In this document: positions 16,881 to 26,221 of the stretch, piece after piece
Layout of the letters: each line of letters begins with the position of its first letter
Numbering within the stretch: the first letter of the stretch is position 1
From: SIG603 sp963611165
GTDB lineage: Bacteria; Bacillota; Clostridia; Oscillospirales; Acutalibacteraceae
Reading direction: 5' to 3'
DNA length: 64,000 bases
Assembly: GCA_963611165.1 (NCBI GenBank)
Contig: CAVDQG010000002.1
Location: forward strand, 62,001 to 126,000
The notes under the pieces: generated by a model
The model's database searches: none
Told to the model about the DNA's origin: nothing
Seen by the model: only the letters and a program-made list of their open reading frames with translations
Translations under genes and position numbers: made by a program

Positions 16881-17843
16881 TTAAACCAAGTGGCAAGCAA
16901 CATAGTGGTTCGGAAGAACCTCTTTAAGCTGCGGCTTGGACTCCTTGCACTTGTCGCATGCGATTGGGCAACGGCCGGCAAAGTTACATCCCTTAGGTGT
17001 ATTAATCGGAGAAGGAACATCACCCGAGAGAATCTGTCTCTTCTTAGCAACCTCTGAATCAGGATCCGGAATCGGAACAGCTGAGAGAAGTGCCTTAGAA
17101 TACGGATGAAGTGTGTTTGCATAAAGATCGTCACTTGATGCAAGCTCTACAACATTACCGAGGTACATAACTGCGATACGGTCAGAAATGTACTTAACGA
17201 TGTTAAGGTCATGAGCGATGAAAAGATAAGTGAGATCGCTCTGCTGCTGAATGTCGTGGAGAAGGTTGATAACCTGAGACTGAATGGAAACGTCAAGAGC
17301 TGAGATAGGCTCGTCGCAAACAACGAACTTCGGCTCGATTGCGAGTGCTCTTGCGATACCGACACGCTGTCTCTGACCACCGGAGAACTCGTGTGGGAAA
17401 CGGTTTGCGTGCTCTCTGTTAAGACCGACAGTCTCGAGAAGCTCGTAAACTCTCTCCTGTCTTCTCTTAGCGTCATACATATGGTGGATTTCCATACCCT
17501 CGGAAATGATGGATGAAACTGTCATACGTGAGTCAAGAGAAGCATACGGATCCTGGAAGATAATCTGAGCGTCCTTGGAGAAGTTGAACTTATCCTTTCT
17601 CTTCTTGAGGTTGACCTCTTTACCCTCGAACTCGATGGTACCGCTTGTAGCCTGGTAAATACCCATTGCGACACGGCCTAAAGTAGACTTACCGCAACCG
17701 GACTCACCGACAAGACCTAAGGTCTCGCCCTTGTAGATATCTAAAGAAACATTATCAACAGCCTTAAGAGTGCCTCCGCTTACCTTGAAGTATTTGCAAA
17801 CATTCTTAAGAGAAAGGAGAACTTCCTTGTTATTTTCAGGCAT
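16881..17843 (-). CDS. oppF: Oligopeptide ABC transporter ATP-binding protein OppF
   Basis: The 320-residue protein has Walker A GESGCGKS, the signature FSGGQRQRVGIARAL, Walker B FVVCDEPISALD and the C-terminal oligo_HPY cysteine-rich zone (GCNFAGRCPIACDKC) that in this family binds an Fe-S cluster. ATG at 17843 is preferred over a GTG further upstream because AGAGGTGA precedes it. It overlaps the oppD stop by 8 bases. With OppD it powers peptide import through OppBC. Confidence 0.93.
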   Translation of the reverse strand: MPENNKEVLLSLKNVCKYFKVSGGTLKAVDNVSLDIYKGETLGLVGESGCGKSTLGRVAMGIYQATSGTIEFEGKEVNLKKRKDKFNFSKDAQIIFQDPYASLDSRMTVSSIISEGMEIHHMYDAKRRQERVYELLETVGLNREHANRFPHEFSGGQRQRVGIARALAIEPKFVVCDEPISALDVSIQSQVINLLHDIQQQSDLTYLFIAHDLNIVKYISDRIAVMYLGNVVELASSDDLYANTLHPYSKALLSAVPIPDPDSEVAKKRQILSGDVPSPINTPKGCNFAGRCPIACDKCKESKPQLKEVLPNHYVACHLV

Positions 17844-18849
17844 TCTTGTCACCTCTTTCTTCGGCACTTGGGCAGTCAGGGTGGAGCAGCCAGCATGTAG
17901 CCTCGTGGATACCGTCTATCTTGTAGGTATCGGGCTGAGCCTCGTGACAAATCTGCATGCATCTCTCGCATCTTGCGCCGAATCCGCAACCCTTCGGAGG
18001 ATTGAGAAGATCAGGCGGTGTACCCGGGATAGATGTGAGTCTGTCCTTCTTGGTAGCGTCTGCTGTCGGAAGAGAAGCAAGAAGTGCCTTTGTATACGGA
18101 TGAGTCGGGTTATAGAAAATATCTCTTACTGTACCCGTCTCTACTATCTTACCTGCATACATAACAGCAACACGGTCGGCAACCTGAGCAACAACACCGA
18201 GGTCATGTGTGACAAGGATGATAGCTGTGTTTGTTCTCTCTTTGATTTCAAGCATAAGATCCATGATCTGAGCCTGAATTGTAACGTCAAGAGCTGTAGT
18301 CGGCTCGTCGGCGATGAGGAGCTTCGGCTCGCAGCAAAGAGCCATAGCGATCATAGCTCTCTGTCTCATACCGCCGGAGAACTCATGAGGATACTGCTGA
18401 GCACGCTCTTCCGCATTCGGAATGTTAACGAGCTTTAAGTACTTGATAGCCTCATCGTGAGCTTCCTTGGAGGAAAGATGTCTGTGGTGCTTGATAGCCT
18501 CGACAATCTGCTTACCGACCTTCATAGTCGGGTTAAGGCAGGTCATAGGATCCTGGAAGATCATAGCTACTTCCTTACCACGGATGGACTGCATCTCTTT
18601 TTCGCTTGCAGCAACGATATCGTGCTCGTCAAGCTGAATGCTACCGGAAACGATTCTTCCCGGTGGCATCGGGTTAAGCTTCATGATGGTCTGGCAGGAA
18701 ACGGACTTACCGCAGCCGGACTCACCAACAATAGCGAGAACTTCGCCTTCATTTACATGGAATGTGACACCACGAACAGACTTAACCTCGCCTGCGTAGG
18801 TATCAAAGGAGAAGTGCAGATCTTTAACGTCAACAACTGTTTTAGCCAT
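17836..18849 (-). CDS. oppD: Oligopeptide ABC transporter ATP-binding protein OppD
   Basis: The 337-residue protein has Walker A GESGCGKS, signature FSGGMRQRAMIAMAL, Walker B LLIADEPTTALD and switch His in LVTHDLGVV. The C-terminal oligo_HPY region with GCGFGARCERCMQIC matches the cysteine cluster of this subfamily. AAGGAGAA precedes the ATG. It is the third gene of the oppBCDF operon and forms a heterodimeric motor with OppF. Confidence 0.93.
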   Translation of the reverse strand: MAKTVVDVKDLHFSFDTYAGEVKSVRGVTFHVNEGEVLAIVGESGCGKSVSCQTIMKLNPMPPGRIVSGSIQLDEHDIVAASEKEMQSIRGKEVAMIFQDPMTCLNPTMKVGKQIVEAIKHHRHLSSKEAHDEAIKYLKLVNIPNAEERAQQYPHEFSGGMRQRAMIAMALCCEPKLLIADEPTTALDVTIQAQIMDLMLEIKERTNTAIILVTHDLGVVAQVADRVAVMYAGKIVETGTVRDIFYNPTHPYTKALLASLPTADATKKDRLTSIPGTPPDLLNPPKGCGFGARCERCMQICHEAQPDTYKIDGIHEATCWLLHPDCPSAEERGDKNA

Positions 18850-18870
18850 AGTTTTTTTCTTCTCCTTTCA

Positions 18871-19833
18871 TTATCTTCTGAGCTTAGGATCGAATGCGTC
18901 TCTCAGACCATCGCCGAGGAGGTTGAAGGAAAGCATTGTGAGACAGATAGCAGCAGCAGGAACAACGAGCTGGAGCGGATATGTCTGGAATGCCTGCTGA
19001 CCTGCCTGAGCAAGAGTACCCCAAGAGGAAAGCGGAACAGGAACGCCGAGACCTAAGTAAGAGAGCCAAGCTTCTGTGAAGATTGCGCTCGGAATAGCAA
19101 GTGTTACGTTGATGATAACAACAGAGAGGGTGTTCGGAACGAGGTGTCTTGCGATAATTCTGCCGGCACCGCCGCCCAATGCCTGAGCTGCAACAACGAA
19201 CTCCTGCTCTTTAAGCTGAATGATCTGACCACGAACGAGTCGAGCCATACCGGTCCAACCTGTAACGGCATAGGCAATAACGATTGTCCAAAGACCTGCA
19301 GGAAGAACCATCATCAAAAGAACGATAATGATAAGGTAAGGAATACCGTTGATAACTTCAACGATTCTCATCATAATGTTATCAACTACGCCTCCGAAGT
19401 AACCGGAGATACCGCCGTAAATGATACCGACGATGAAGTTAATGAAAACTGCAGCGAATGCGATGAAAAGGGAAACTCTACCGCCCTCCCAAACTCTTGT
19501 GAACAAGTCACGACCGAGTGTGTCTGTTCCAAAAACATGGTGGTGGATTTCTGGGTTTCCGTCAGCGTCTGTGAGAACCTGACATTCTGTCCATACGCCT
19601 GCGTTAACATGAGCGTAGTGCTGCTCTCTTCCTTCGAAAGGAGAGAAGAACGGGACGATGATGGAGCCGAGAATCATAAGAATGATGATAGCTGCGCAAA
19701 CAAGAGCTACTTTGTTCTTAACGAATCTGCCCATAGCATCACGGAAAAACGTTGTGCTTGGTCTTGAGATACCTTCACGGTTTTCCGGGTCAGGACCAAC
19801 CCACTGGAATTTACTCTTAGCGATATTTTCCAT
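18871..19833 (-). CDS. oppC: Oligopeptide ABC transporter permease OppC
   Basis: The 320-residue protein has an N-terminal cytoplasmic stretch, about six spans and the binding-protein-dependent permease loop (EQEFVVAAQALGGGAGRIIARHLVPN), which docks on the ATPases. HHHVFGTDTLGRDLFTRVWEGGRVSL is typical of OppC/DppC. Its ATG shares one base with the oppB stop (TAATG), which implies coupled translation. Confidence 0.93.
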   Translation of the reverse strand: MENIAKSKFQWVGPDPENREGISRPSTTFFRDAMGRFVKNKVALVCAAIIILMILGSIIVPFFSPFEGREQHYAHVNAGVWTECQVLTDADGNPEIHHHVFGTDTLGRDLFTRVWEGGRVSLFIAFAAVFINFIVGIIYGGISGYFGGVVDNIMMRIVEVINGIPYLIIIVLLMMVLPAGLWTIVIAYAVTGWTGMARLVRGQIIQLKEQEFVVAAQALGGGAGRIIARHLVPNTLSVVIINVTLAIPSAIFTEAWLSYLGLGVPVPLSSWGTLAQAGQQAFQTYPLQLVVPAAAICLTMLSFNLLGDGLRDAFDPKLRR

Positions 19834-20777
19834 TATTTGGATCCTCCTGAAACTTTTACTCGTGGGTCAATTAAGCCGTATACAAGGTCAACAACGAGGT
19901 TACAGAGAATGAGGAAGGTACCGTAGAAGATTGTAGTACCCATGATCATGGTGTAGTTAACCTGCTGGATGCTTGTAACGAAAGACTTACCCATACCGGG
20001 AACTGAGAAGATAGACTCAACAACGAATCCACCTGTCAAAATGCCGGCTGTTGTAGGTCCGAGAATTGTTACAACAGGAAGGATAGCGTTTCTTACGCCG
20101 TGCTTCCAGATGATAGCTGCCTGAGAAAGACCCTTTGCCTTAGCAGTCTTGATATAATCCGAACCAAGAACATCAAGCATGCTTGTACGCATAAGACGTG
20201 AAACAGATGCGATAGTACCGAAGCCCATTGCGATAACAGGAAGAATCTTGCAGTTCCAAGAGTTCCAGCCTGTAATCGGGAAGAACTTAACACCTGTCCA
20301 TTGATACAGCTTCAGTCCGAAGAAATACTGGAGCAAAGCCGCAACGATGAACGAAGGCACCGAAACACCAAGCAAAGCAATTAGCATACATACCGAATCC
20401 CACACCGTACCTCGTTTAACTGCCGCGAGGATACCGATTAAGATACCGACGATAACAGCGAATACAAGAGCTCTGATACCGAGGTCAAAAGAAACCGGGA
20501 AGGTTGTGAGAAGTTTGTCCGTTACTGAACGGTTGTCGTCAAGGGAAACACCAAAGTCACCGTGGAGAACGTTACCTACGTAAAGGATGTACTGCTCGTA
20601 AACGGGCTTGTCCAATCCGTACTTTGCTTTCATACTTGCCATAACTGCATCAGGAATTTTCTTCTCACCTGTGAACGGGTCACCCGGAAGAAGCTGCATC
20701 ATGAAGAAAGTAAGTGTGACGAGAACAAAGACTGTTACAATAGTGTAAGCGATTCTCTTCAAGAAATACTTGAACAT
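19833..20777 (-). CDS. oppB: Oligopeptide ABC transporter permease OppB
   Basis: The 314-residue protein starts with FKYFLKRIAYTIVTVFVLVTLTFFMMQLLPGDPF, the usual OppB first span, and has the EAA-type loop (SDYIKTAKAKGLSQAAIIWKHGVRN). It is the first gene of the oppBCDF unit and has a strong GAGGAGG site. Its leader (20778-20890) contains a long hairpin. The receptors are encoded upstream on the same strand but behind terminators, so the transporter core and receptors can be expressed separately. Confidence 0.93.
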   Translation of the reverse strand: MFKYFLKRIAYTIVTVFVLVTLTFFMMQLLPGDPFTGEKKIPDAVMASMKAKYGLDKPVYEQYILYVGNVLHGDFGVSLDDNRSVTDKLLTTFPVSFDLGIRALVFAVIVGILIGILAAVKRGTVWDSVCMLIALLGVSVPSFIVAALLQYFFGLKLYQWTGVKFFPITGWNSWNCKILPVIAMGFGTIASVSRLMRTSMLDVLGSDYIKTAKAKGLSQAAIIWKHGVRNAILPVVTILGPTTAGILTGGFVVESIFSVPGMGKSFVTSIQQVNYTMIMGTTIFYGTFLILCNLVVDLVYGLIDPRVKVSGGSK

Positions 20778-20823
20778 TTGGGGTTGTCCTCCTCTCCTAT
20801 AATTTTTTGTTTTTATTTAGATA

Positions 20824-20879
20824 TCCGGTCAGTTTTCTGGGGTTCTCTATTTACATACACAGCTTACAAAACCGGATTA
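20824..20879 (-). promoter_or_regulatory. Structured leader of oppB
   Basis: On the minus strand ATCCGGT (20873-20879) can pair with ACCGGAT (20824-20830), closing a loop of about 40 bases just before the oppB ribosome site. The loop holds GAACCCCAG. It might modulate oppB translation; no known riboswitch class is recognised. Confidence 0.3.
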
Positions 20880-20923
20880 GTCTACAATACAAAAGGCTTA
20901 TGCTGTCGGACATAAAAAAATAA

Positions 20924-20965
20924 TGTGCCAGTTTGGTCAGTGAATACCGTACCGCCTTTGGCACA
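20924..20965 (-). terminator. Possible terminator or attenuator upstream of oppB
   Basis: TGTGCCA and TGGCACA enclose a GC-richer loop. On the minus strand TTATTTTTTT follows. It lies about 150 bases before oppB and could stop read-through from the receptor gene region or act as an attenuator. The rest of the gap 20966-21500 is AT-rich; a second weak minus-strand hairpin with a T6 tail lies near 21190-21207, and no coding sequence is supported. Confidence 0.45.
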
Positions 20966-21504
20966 AAAATTAAAAGCTATCGTATTTTCACAAATAACAA
21001 TGTCTGATCCAACCAACATAAAGAAAAATTTGAAGACTCAATCAATTAAAATATGCAATTGATTTGTATCTGAAATTCATTGTAGGCTTATTTTACAATA
21101 AAATATCGAAATTTACAAGTGTTGATTAATAGAAAATTCATTCTTTTTCACCTTTCCTTTTTGTATGCCTTGTACATGAAATGCGGACACAAATAAAAAA
21201 GCCCCGTTTTATCGGCAAATACAGCATATTTTTTCGAGCCTTTTACGGTAAAAAAGCCAAAGTTTAACCTATGGTCATAGTGCATTTTTCATAAACCGAT
21301 ATGTGCTGCGGCTCATCTTAATAAAGTATATTTAAATAAAGCCTACTAAATCACTGTGCAATATTAAATTTAGAATTTAACGTTCTCGATTTTTGCAAGA
21401 TGAAGGTGCTTTAATTCATAAATATGACTTGCTTTCATAAATTCGAGCCAATATACCTTAAAAAACCGCCTCTTTTTGCAAGCGTCTGAACTTTCTTTCA
21501 TACA

Positions 21505-21606
21505 ACGAAAAAATCCCCGGCATAAACCGAGGATCTTTCCGACTATATCTATATTACAAATCAGGGGGTGAGACGTAAGCTTTGTTATGTGTCTCTCTTG
21601 AAGACA
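21505..21606 (-). ncRNA. Second candidate C-rich small RNA
   Basis: On the minus strand a hairpin (GAGAC/GTCTC, 21570-21595) is followed by unpaired CACCCCCTGA (complement of 21561-21570), an AU-rich linker and a terminator hairpin (21513-21534, CCG/CGG with flanking ATCC/GGAT) ending in TTTTTT. The hairpin, C-run and terminator order, and the CTCAC(AC)CCCCT core, repeat those of the candidate at 15727-15873. A possible -10 (TTATAT) lies near 21610 but no good -35 is seen. It may equally be the tail of a longer transcript. Confidence 0.3.
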
Positions 21607-21728
21607 TCTATATAATAATGGGAAAATATTAAGATTTTTTTAATTTCTTGAGAAAATTATAAAAAACTTATGTGAAGTCTGTGTGAAAGAATGAAATTAA
21701 ATTTTAAATTTTTTCAGAGAAAACACCG

Positions 21729-21754
21729 ACGGGCTCCACCGAAGTGAAGCCCGT
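21729..21754 (-). terminator. Terminator of the first oppA-like gene
   Basis: ACGGGCT-CAC and GTG-AGCCCGT pair around the stable tetraloop TTCG (minus strand), with one mismatched base on each side; GTGTTTTCT follows. Confidence 0.75.
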
Positions 21755-21800
21755 AAGTGAAACCACTATTATATCTCAAGGATTACTTATTATCTTATAA

Positions 21801-23594
21801 TTACTTGATTGTAGCGTACTTGAAGTTGTAAGAGTTCCAAGCAGTGTAGTTGTAGCCGCCTGTGATCTTCTCGCTTGTCGCATAGGAGTTAGCTGTTACG
21901 AAGATTACGGAAATCGGGCAATCATCATAAAGGATTTCCTCGCAGCGAATGAAGTCATCGATACGTGCTTCAATATCTGTGTTGACCTGTGCGTCTGCAA
22001 TGAGAGCATCATACTCCTCGTTGACATAACCGGAAGAGTTGTTGTTCGATGTAGAAGCGAAGAGGTCGAAGAATGTCATAGGATCGTTGTAGTCAGCACC
22101 CCAACCGCTGATGTCCATTACGTAGTTACCGTTCTGTCTCTCAGCAGCCTGAGCCTTAGTCTGCATCGGTGTGACTGTTACTTCAATACCGAGAACGTTT
22201 CTGATAGATTCCTGAATGAATGCAGCCTGGTTCATGGAGAGGTCAGCATCGGAGCAGTGGATATCGAGGTGTGAAGAGAGATCTTCCTTTGTTACGCCGA
22301 GCTCCTCAAGAGCCTTGTCGAGGTAAGCGTTAGCCTGCTCTGCGTCTGCTTCCTGATTTCTTAAGTATCCGTCAGTTGCATATCCGTCCTCAGCGAGCTT
22401 TGTGAGAGCCTGCTCTGCAAATGATGTGCCGTTAGCCAAAACAGAAGGCGGGCAGAATGTGTTTGCAGGGGTTGAAGCATCCTTCATGATAGCTGCTACG
22501 AAGTCTGTTCTTGAGTAGCAGAGGTCAATAGCCTTTCTGAGGTTTACGTTGGACATATACTCGTCGTTGCAGTTGAAACGAACCCAAAGGTCACGAGCAG
22601 CTGTGTAAGACTGAATCGGATAGCCCTCTGCCTTAAGCTCTGTAGCCTGGTCACCTGTGAGGTCGATAAGGTCGATTTCACCGGCTTTGAAGGAGTTGAG
22701 CTTGGTATCGGACTGAGTGAGAATCTTGAATGTAACGTTCTCAACAGAAACCTTGTCTGCATCGAAGTAGTTAGGATTCTTCTTCATAACGAGCTCGGAA
22801 TCATGTGTCCAAGCCTCGAGTGTGTAAGCACCGCTTGTGCAGAAGTACTCGGGAGCCATGTTGTAGTTTTCCTGACCGCCGATTTCGTTGTAGAACTTCT
22901 CGTTGATAGGATCAAGAGAGTGGAAACCGAACATATCAAGAGCATACGGTGTAGGATTCTCAAGTGTGACCTCGAGAGTGTAGTCATCAACTACGTTAAC
23001 ACCGACATCTTCCCAATCGCACTCACCGTTGTAGAACTTGTAACCGTTCTTGATGAGGTTGTAAGCAAAGTAAGCATACTCAGAGCCTGTCTCCGGAGTC
23101 ATGAGTGTCTTCCAAGCAAATGCATAGTCGGAAGCAACGAGCGGATCGCCGTTTGACCACTTAGCGTCTTCACGAAGATGGAATGTGTATGTGAGTGAAT
23201 CATCGGAAATATCCCAAGATTCAGCACCTGCAGGAACTGCAGTATCGTCGTCGCCTGTCATTGTAAGACCGACATTGAGGAAGCCAAGCATCTTGAACTC
23301 TTCACCGTAAGTAGCCTCAAGAGTAGACATGCTTGTCGGTTCCATTGTTACATAGAATGTAAGGCTGTCATCGCCGGGTGTTCCGGGATAAAGACCTGTT
23401 GTAGCTGTGTCAGCTGTGGAAGCTTCGCCCGAAGCCTCGCTTGCATCTTCTGAGGATGCAGCTTCTGTCGACTCGGCTGCCGAAGACTCATCTGTGGAAG
23501 ACGATGAGCTTGAAGAGGAGCCGGAGCATCCTGCAAAGGAGCTGGCTACCATGGTCAGTGCGAGGGCAAAAGCAAGAATTTTCTTAACTTTCAT
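21801..23594 (-). CDS. oppA: Oligopeptide-binding lipoprotein, first of two OppA-like receptors
   Basis: The 597-residue protein starts with a lipoprotein signal (MKVKKILAFALALTMVAS, lipobox FAGC, Cys23) and a Ser/Glu/Ala-rich linker (residues 24-65) that tethers the receptor above the membrane. The rest is a family 5 solute-binding domain (SBP_bac_5), recognisable from YTFHLREDAKWSNGDPL and ISGWGADYNDPMTF. It captures peptides and delivers them to OppBCDF. It is strongly similar to the next gene (24024-25796) along its whole length. It has its own promoter and terminator. Confidence 0.92.
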   Translation of the reverse strand: MKVKKILAFALALTMVASSFAGCSGSSSSSSSSTDESSAAESTEAASSEDASEASGEASTADTATTGLYPGTPGDDSLTFYVTMEPTSMSTLEATYGEEFKMLGFLNVGLTMTGDDDTAVPAGAESWDISDDSLTYTFHLREDAKWSNGDPLVASDYAFAWKTLMTPETGSEYAYFAYNLIKNGYKFYNGECDWEDVGVNVVDDYTLEVTLENPTPYALDMFGFHSLDPINEKFYNEIGGQENYNMAPEYFCTSGAYTLEAWTHDSELVMKKNPNYFDADKVSVENVTFKILTQSDTKLNSFKAGEIDLIDLTGDQATELKAEGYPIQSYTAARDLWVRFNCNDEYMSNVNLRKAIDLCYSRTDFVAAIMKDASTPANTFCPPSVLANGTSFAEQALTKLAEDGYATDGYLRNQEADAEQANAYLDKALEELGVTKEDLSSHLDIHCSDADLSMNQAAFIQESIRNVLGIEVTVTPMQTKAQAAERQNGNYVMDISGWGADYNDPMTFFDLFASTSNNNSSGYVNEEYDALIADAQVNTDIEARIDDFIRCEEILYDDCPISVIFVTANSYATSEKITGGYNYTAWNSYNFKYATIK

Positions 23595-23691
23595 CTTTCT
23601 TTCCTCCGATTTAATATGTAGTGGATAAGAGTAAATTCCTTTGTGGAATTTTGCAATATGAATTTTTAAGGGGTTTAAAATTCATATCTGT

Positions 23692-23720
23692 ATTGTATGC
23701 TAACTTTAAGCAAAAATCAA
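23692..23720 (-). promoter_or_regulatory. Promoter of the first oppA-like gene
   Basis: On the minus strand TTGATT (23715-23720) and TACAAT (23692-23697) are 17 bases apart. The leader then forms a hairpin (ATGAATTTT/AAAAATTCAT, near 23657-23688) with loop ACCCC. The remaining gap up to 23949 shows nothing else. Confidence 0.72.
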
Positions 23721-23949
23721 GATAAATTATCGAATTATTTTCATTTTATCAGTTTGCCTGTTTTTTGTACGTGGTTTTAGTATTAACTTTGTGCTAATTA
23801 TCTAATTATTTTAGCACAGCAAAATATTGAAATTCGTCCTATATTGCCTATCTGTTTAATATGTAATATGAAACGTTTAATTTAAAACTTGCATTTTGTC
23901 AACTATAGCACTATATATTTGCGAAATAATTCGCAATAAACAAAATGAT

Positions 23950-23983
23950 AAGGGACTGCCCCCCGCTACGGAAACAGTCCCTT
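23950..23983 (-). terminator. Terminator of the second oppA-like gene
   Basis: AAGGGACTG and CAGTCCCTT form a 9-bp stem with an inner CCG/CGG pairing. The following T stretch is weak (ATCATTTTG). Confidence 0.6.
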
Positions 23984-24023
23984 TACTAAATCTTATAAAA
24001 TTGTACTCAAATAAGAGATTCGA

Positions 24024-25796
24024 TTACTTAACAGTAGCAAATCTGAAGTTGTTCTGCCATGTGTTGAGCTGGTAGCCGCCTGTTACCTTACCGGAAACAG
24101 CATAGGAAGAAGCTCTCCAGTAGAATGTAGAAACAGGAACCTCATCAGCGATGATCTTCTCGCACTCGTAGAAGTCCTTCTGACGTGCCTCTGTGTCGAG
24201 GTTTGTTCTTGCATCGTCAAGTAATGCATCGTACTCCTCGCTTGCCCAACCTGTCGGGTTGTTACCGGAATCGGACTCCCAGAGGTCATACCAAGTCATA
24301 GGATCGTTGTAGTCACCGCCCCAACCGGAGAAGTCGAGGATGAAGTTACCGTTTCCTCTCTCAGCAGAGAGTGCCTTTGTTGTCATGGAGTTGACTGTGA
24401 TCTCGAAGCCGAGGACAGATCTGATAGACTCCTGAACAAAAGCAGCTGTGTTGATAGCTGTATCGGAGTCACCAACGTTCATTGTAACATGAGCGGAGAG
24501 GTCGTCAACTGTGCAGCCAAGCTCCTCGAGAGCCTTGTCGAGATACTCCTTAGCCTTAGCTGTGTCAGCGTCAGCGCTTCTGAGCTCACCGATTTCAGCT
24601 GTCATTTCCTCTGTGTAGGAACCGCCGTCAAAACCGGAAACAGGAGTAGGAACGAACATAACAGCAGGCTCGGAAGCATCCTTAAGAACAGCGTTGATGT
24701 AGTCTGTTCTGGAGAAGCAGAGGTCGATAGCCTTTCTGAGGTTTACATTGGACATGTACTCGTCCTTTGTGTTGTAGAGCATGTGGTACTCTGTCTGCTC
24801 GATGAAGTCAACAGTCTCGAAGCCTTCAGCCTTGAGCTCGTTAGCCTGGTCGCCTGTGAGAGAGATAACATCAACCTCACCTGCCTTGAAGGCATTGAGT
24901 CTTGTATCGGATGTTGTGTACATCTTCCAAACGAGAGTGTCGAGAGAAACCTTGTCTGCATCGAAGTAGTCAGGGTTCTTGCTCATAACCATCTCGGAAT
25001 CGTGTGTCCAGGAATCAAGAACATATGGGCCGCAAGAGATTGTGTACTCAGGCTCCATGAAGTAGTTGTCTGCGCCAACCTCGTTGTAGAACTCCTCGTT
25101 AACAGGCATGAGTGTGCCGAATGTCATGAGGGAGAGGAAGTAAGGAACAGGGCCTGCGAGCTTAACCTCGAGGGTGTAGTCATCAACTACCTTAACACCG
25201 ACATCTTCCCAATCGCACTCGCCGTTGTAGAACTTGTAGCCGTTCTCGATGTTAGCTGTGTTGTAGAGGAAGTAAGCGTACTCTGTACCTGTATCTGCTG
25301 TCATAGCCATCTTCCAAGCAAATGCGAAGTCATTAGCTGTGACAGGAGTGCCGTTTGACCACTTAACATCATTACGAAGGTGGAATGTATAAGTGAGCTG
25401 ATCGTCAGAAATATCCCAAGACTCAGCAACGCCCGGACCCGGGTTGTTGTCCTCGTCATAGGAGCAAAGACCGGTAAGTAAGCAGTTCATAATCTTGAAG
25501 TCTGCGTTGTATGTGCCGGCAAGAGAGTTGATGGAAGTAGGCTCCATCTGAAGGTCAAGTGTGAGAGAATTCTCAGCGGTTGTTCCGGGATAAAGATCTG
25601 CGTTAGCGTTTGTGCTTGTGCTTGCTTCGCTTGCGTCGGAAGACTCAGCCTCTGTGGACTCAGCTGACTCTGTTGCAGAAGACTCTGCAGAAGAATCTGT
25701 CGAGCTTGAGGAAGAAGAGCTTGAAGAGCAGCCTACAAGGCTGGTGGAAGCCATTGCGACAGCAAGAACAAGAGCGAGAAGCTTATTAAACTTCAT
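24024..25796 (-). CDS. oppA: Oligopeptide-binding lipoprotein, second OppA-like receptor
   Basis: ATG at 25796 has GGAGGA upstream and gives 590 residues with a lipobox (STSLVGC, Cys23); the longer frame lacks a ribosome site and would bury the signal peptide. A Ser-rich linker (residues 24-60) precedes a family 5 binding domain (YTFHLRNDVKWSNGTPV, FSGWGGDYNDPMTW). It is a tandem paralogue of the receptor at 21801-23594, with shared sections such as FYNGECDWEDVGV in both. Independent promoters suggest different peptide ranges or conditions feeding the same OppBCDF pump. Confidence 0.92.
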   Translation of the reverse strand: MKFNKLLALVLAVAMASTSLVGCSSSSSSSSSTDSSAESSATESAESTEAESSDASEASTSTNANADLYPGTTAENSLTLDLQMEPTSINSLAGTYNADFKIMNCLLTGLCSYDEDNNPGPGVAESWDISDDQLTYTFHLRNDVKWSNGTPVTANDFAFAWKMAMTADTGTEYAYFLYNTANIENGYKFYNGECDWEDVGVKVVDDYTLEVKLAGPVPYFLSLMTFGTLMPVNEEFYNEVGADNYFMEPEYTISCGPYVLDSWTHDSEMVMSKNPDYFDADKVSLDTLVWKMYTTSDTRLNAFKAGEVDVISLTGDQANELKAEGFETVDFIEQTEYHMLYNTKDEYMSNVNLRKAIDLCFSRTDYINAVLKDASEPAVMFVPTPVSGFDGGSYTEEMTAEIGELRSADADTAKAKEYLDKALEELGCTVDDLSAHVTMNVGDSDTAINTAAFVQESIRSVLGFEITVNSMTTKALSAERGNGNFILDFSGWGGDYNDPMTWYDLWESDSGNNPTGWASEEYDALLDDARTNLDTEARQKDFYECEKIIADEVPVSTFYWRASSYAVSGKVTGGYQLNTWQNNFRFATVK

Positions 25797-25913
25797 TTTT
25801 TGTTCCTCCAAAAATCTTTTGTATGTAGCGGGTAATGTAGTGTGTTTCCGAACCTTTCTTTCTTTCAAAACCTTATAAAATGAATTTTTCCTTAAGAAAT
25901 ATTCGGTTTTTAA

Positions 25914-25942
25914 ATTATATAACAGCGTTCACAATTTGGCAA
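25914..25942 (-). promoter_or_regulatory. Promoter of the second oppA-like gene
   Basis: On the minus strand TTGCCA (25937-25942) and TATAAT (25914-25919) are 17 bases apart, about 120 bases before the start. Confidence 0.75.
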
Positions 25943-26110
25943 TATTATTTTACCTCAAAAGATGTAGAATTTAGCACTTTATTTTTGTGATATTTTAACA
26001 AGTTAAAGCCTCAAAATGCAAATTTAAGGCTTTTCATATTCAATTTCAGACCATTTTGCTCCTCATTTCATCCCATTTGTGAATTACTTGTCAGCCTAAA
26101 CTTCATTTAA

Positions 26111-26178
26111 CCGAGCTAAAGCAACCTGCTTCGTACCTCGGGAGCTGAGAAAAACGGACAGCTTTGCCCATCCGCTTT
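26111..26178. other. Pair of hairpins in the gap upstream of the oppA-like genes
   Basis: CCGAG (26111-26115) can pair with CTCGG (26137-26141), enclosing AGCA/TGCT. A second hairpin (CGGA/TCCG, 26155-26174) is followed on the minus strand by GTTTTTCTC like a terminator. No gene on either strand obviously uses it. The rest of 25943-26282 is AT-rich and non-coding. Confidence 0.3.
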
Positions 26179-26221
26179 TGTGCGAAAGTTTATATAATTT
26201 TATAATTTTATATAATACAGC

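Noticed and set aside
17844..17867. GTG start for oppF at 17867
   Set aside because: No ribosome site precedes it, whereas AGAGGTGA precedes ATG at 17843 with the usual 8-base overlap to oppD.
21370..21502. A 43-codon minus-strand frame in the gap upstream of oppB
   Set aside because: It has no ribosome site, begins inside the terminator of the C-rich RNA candidate and lies in AT-rich DNA, so a chance frame is more likely.
24489..25358. Long plus-strand frame (289 residues) opposite the second receptor gene, and similar long frames opposite other genes
   Set aside because: These mirror the codon pattern of genuine genes on the other strand; they lack ribosome sites and recognisable domains.
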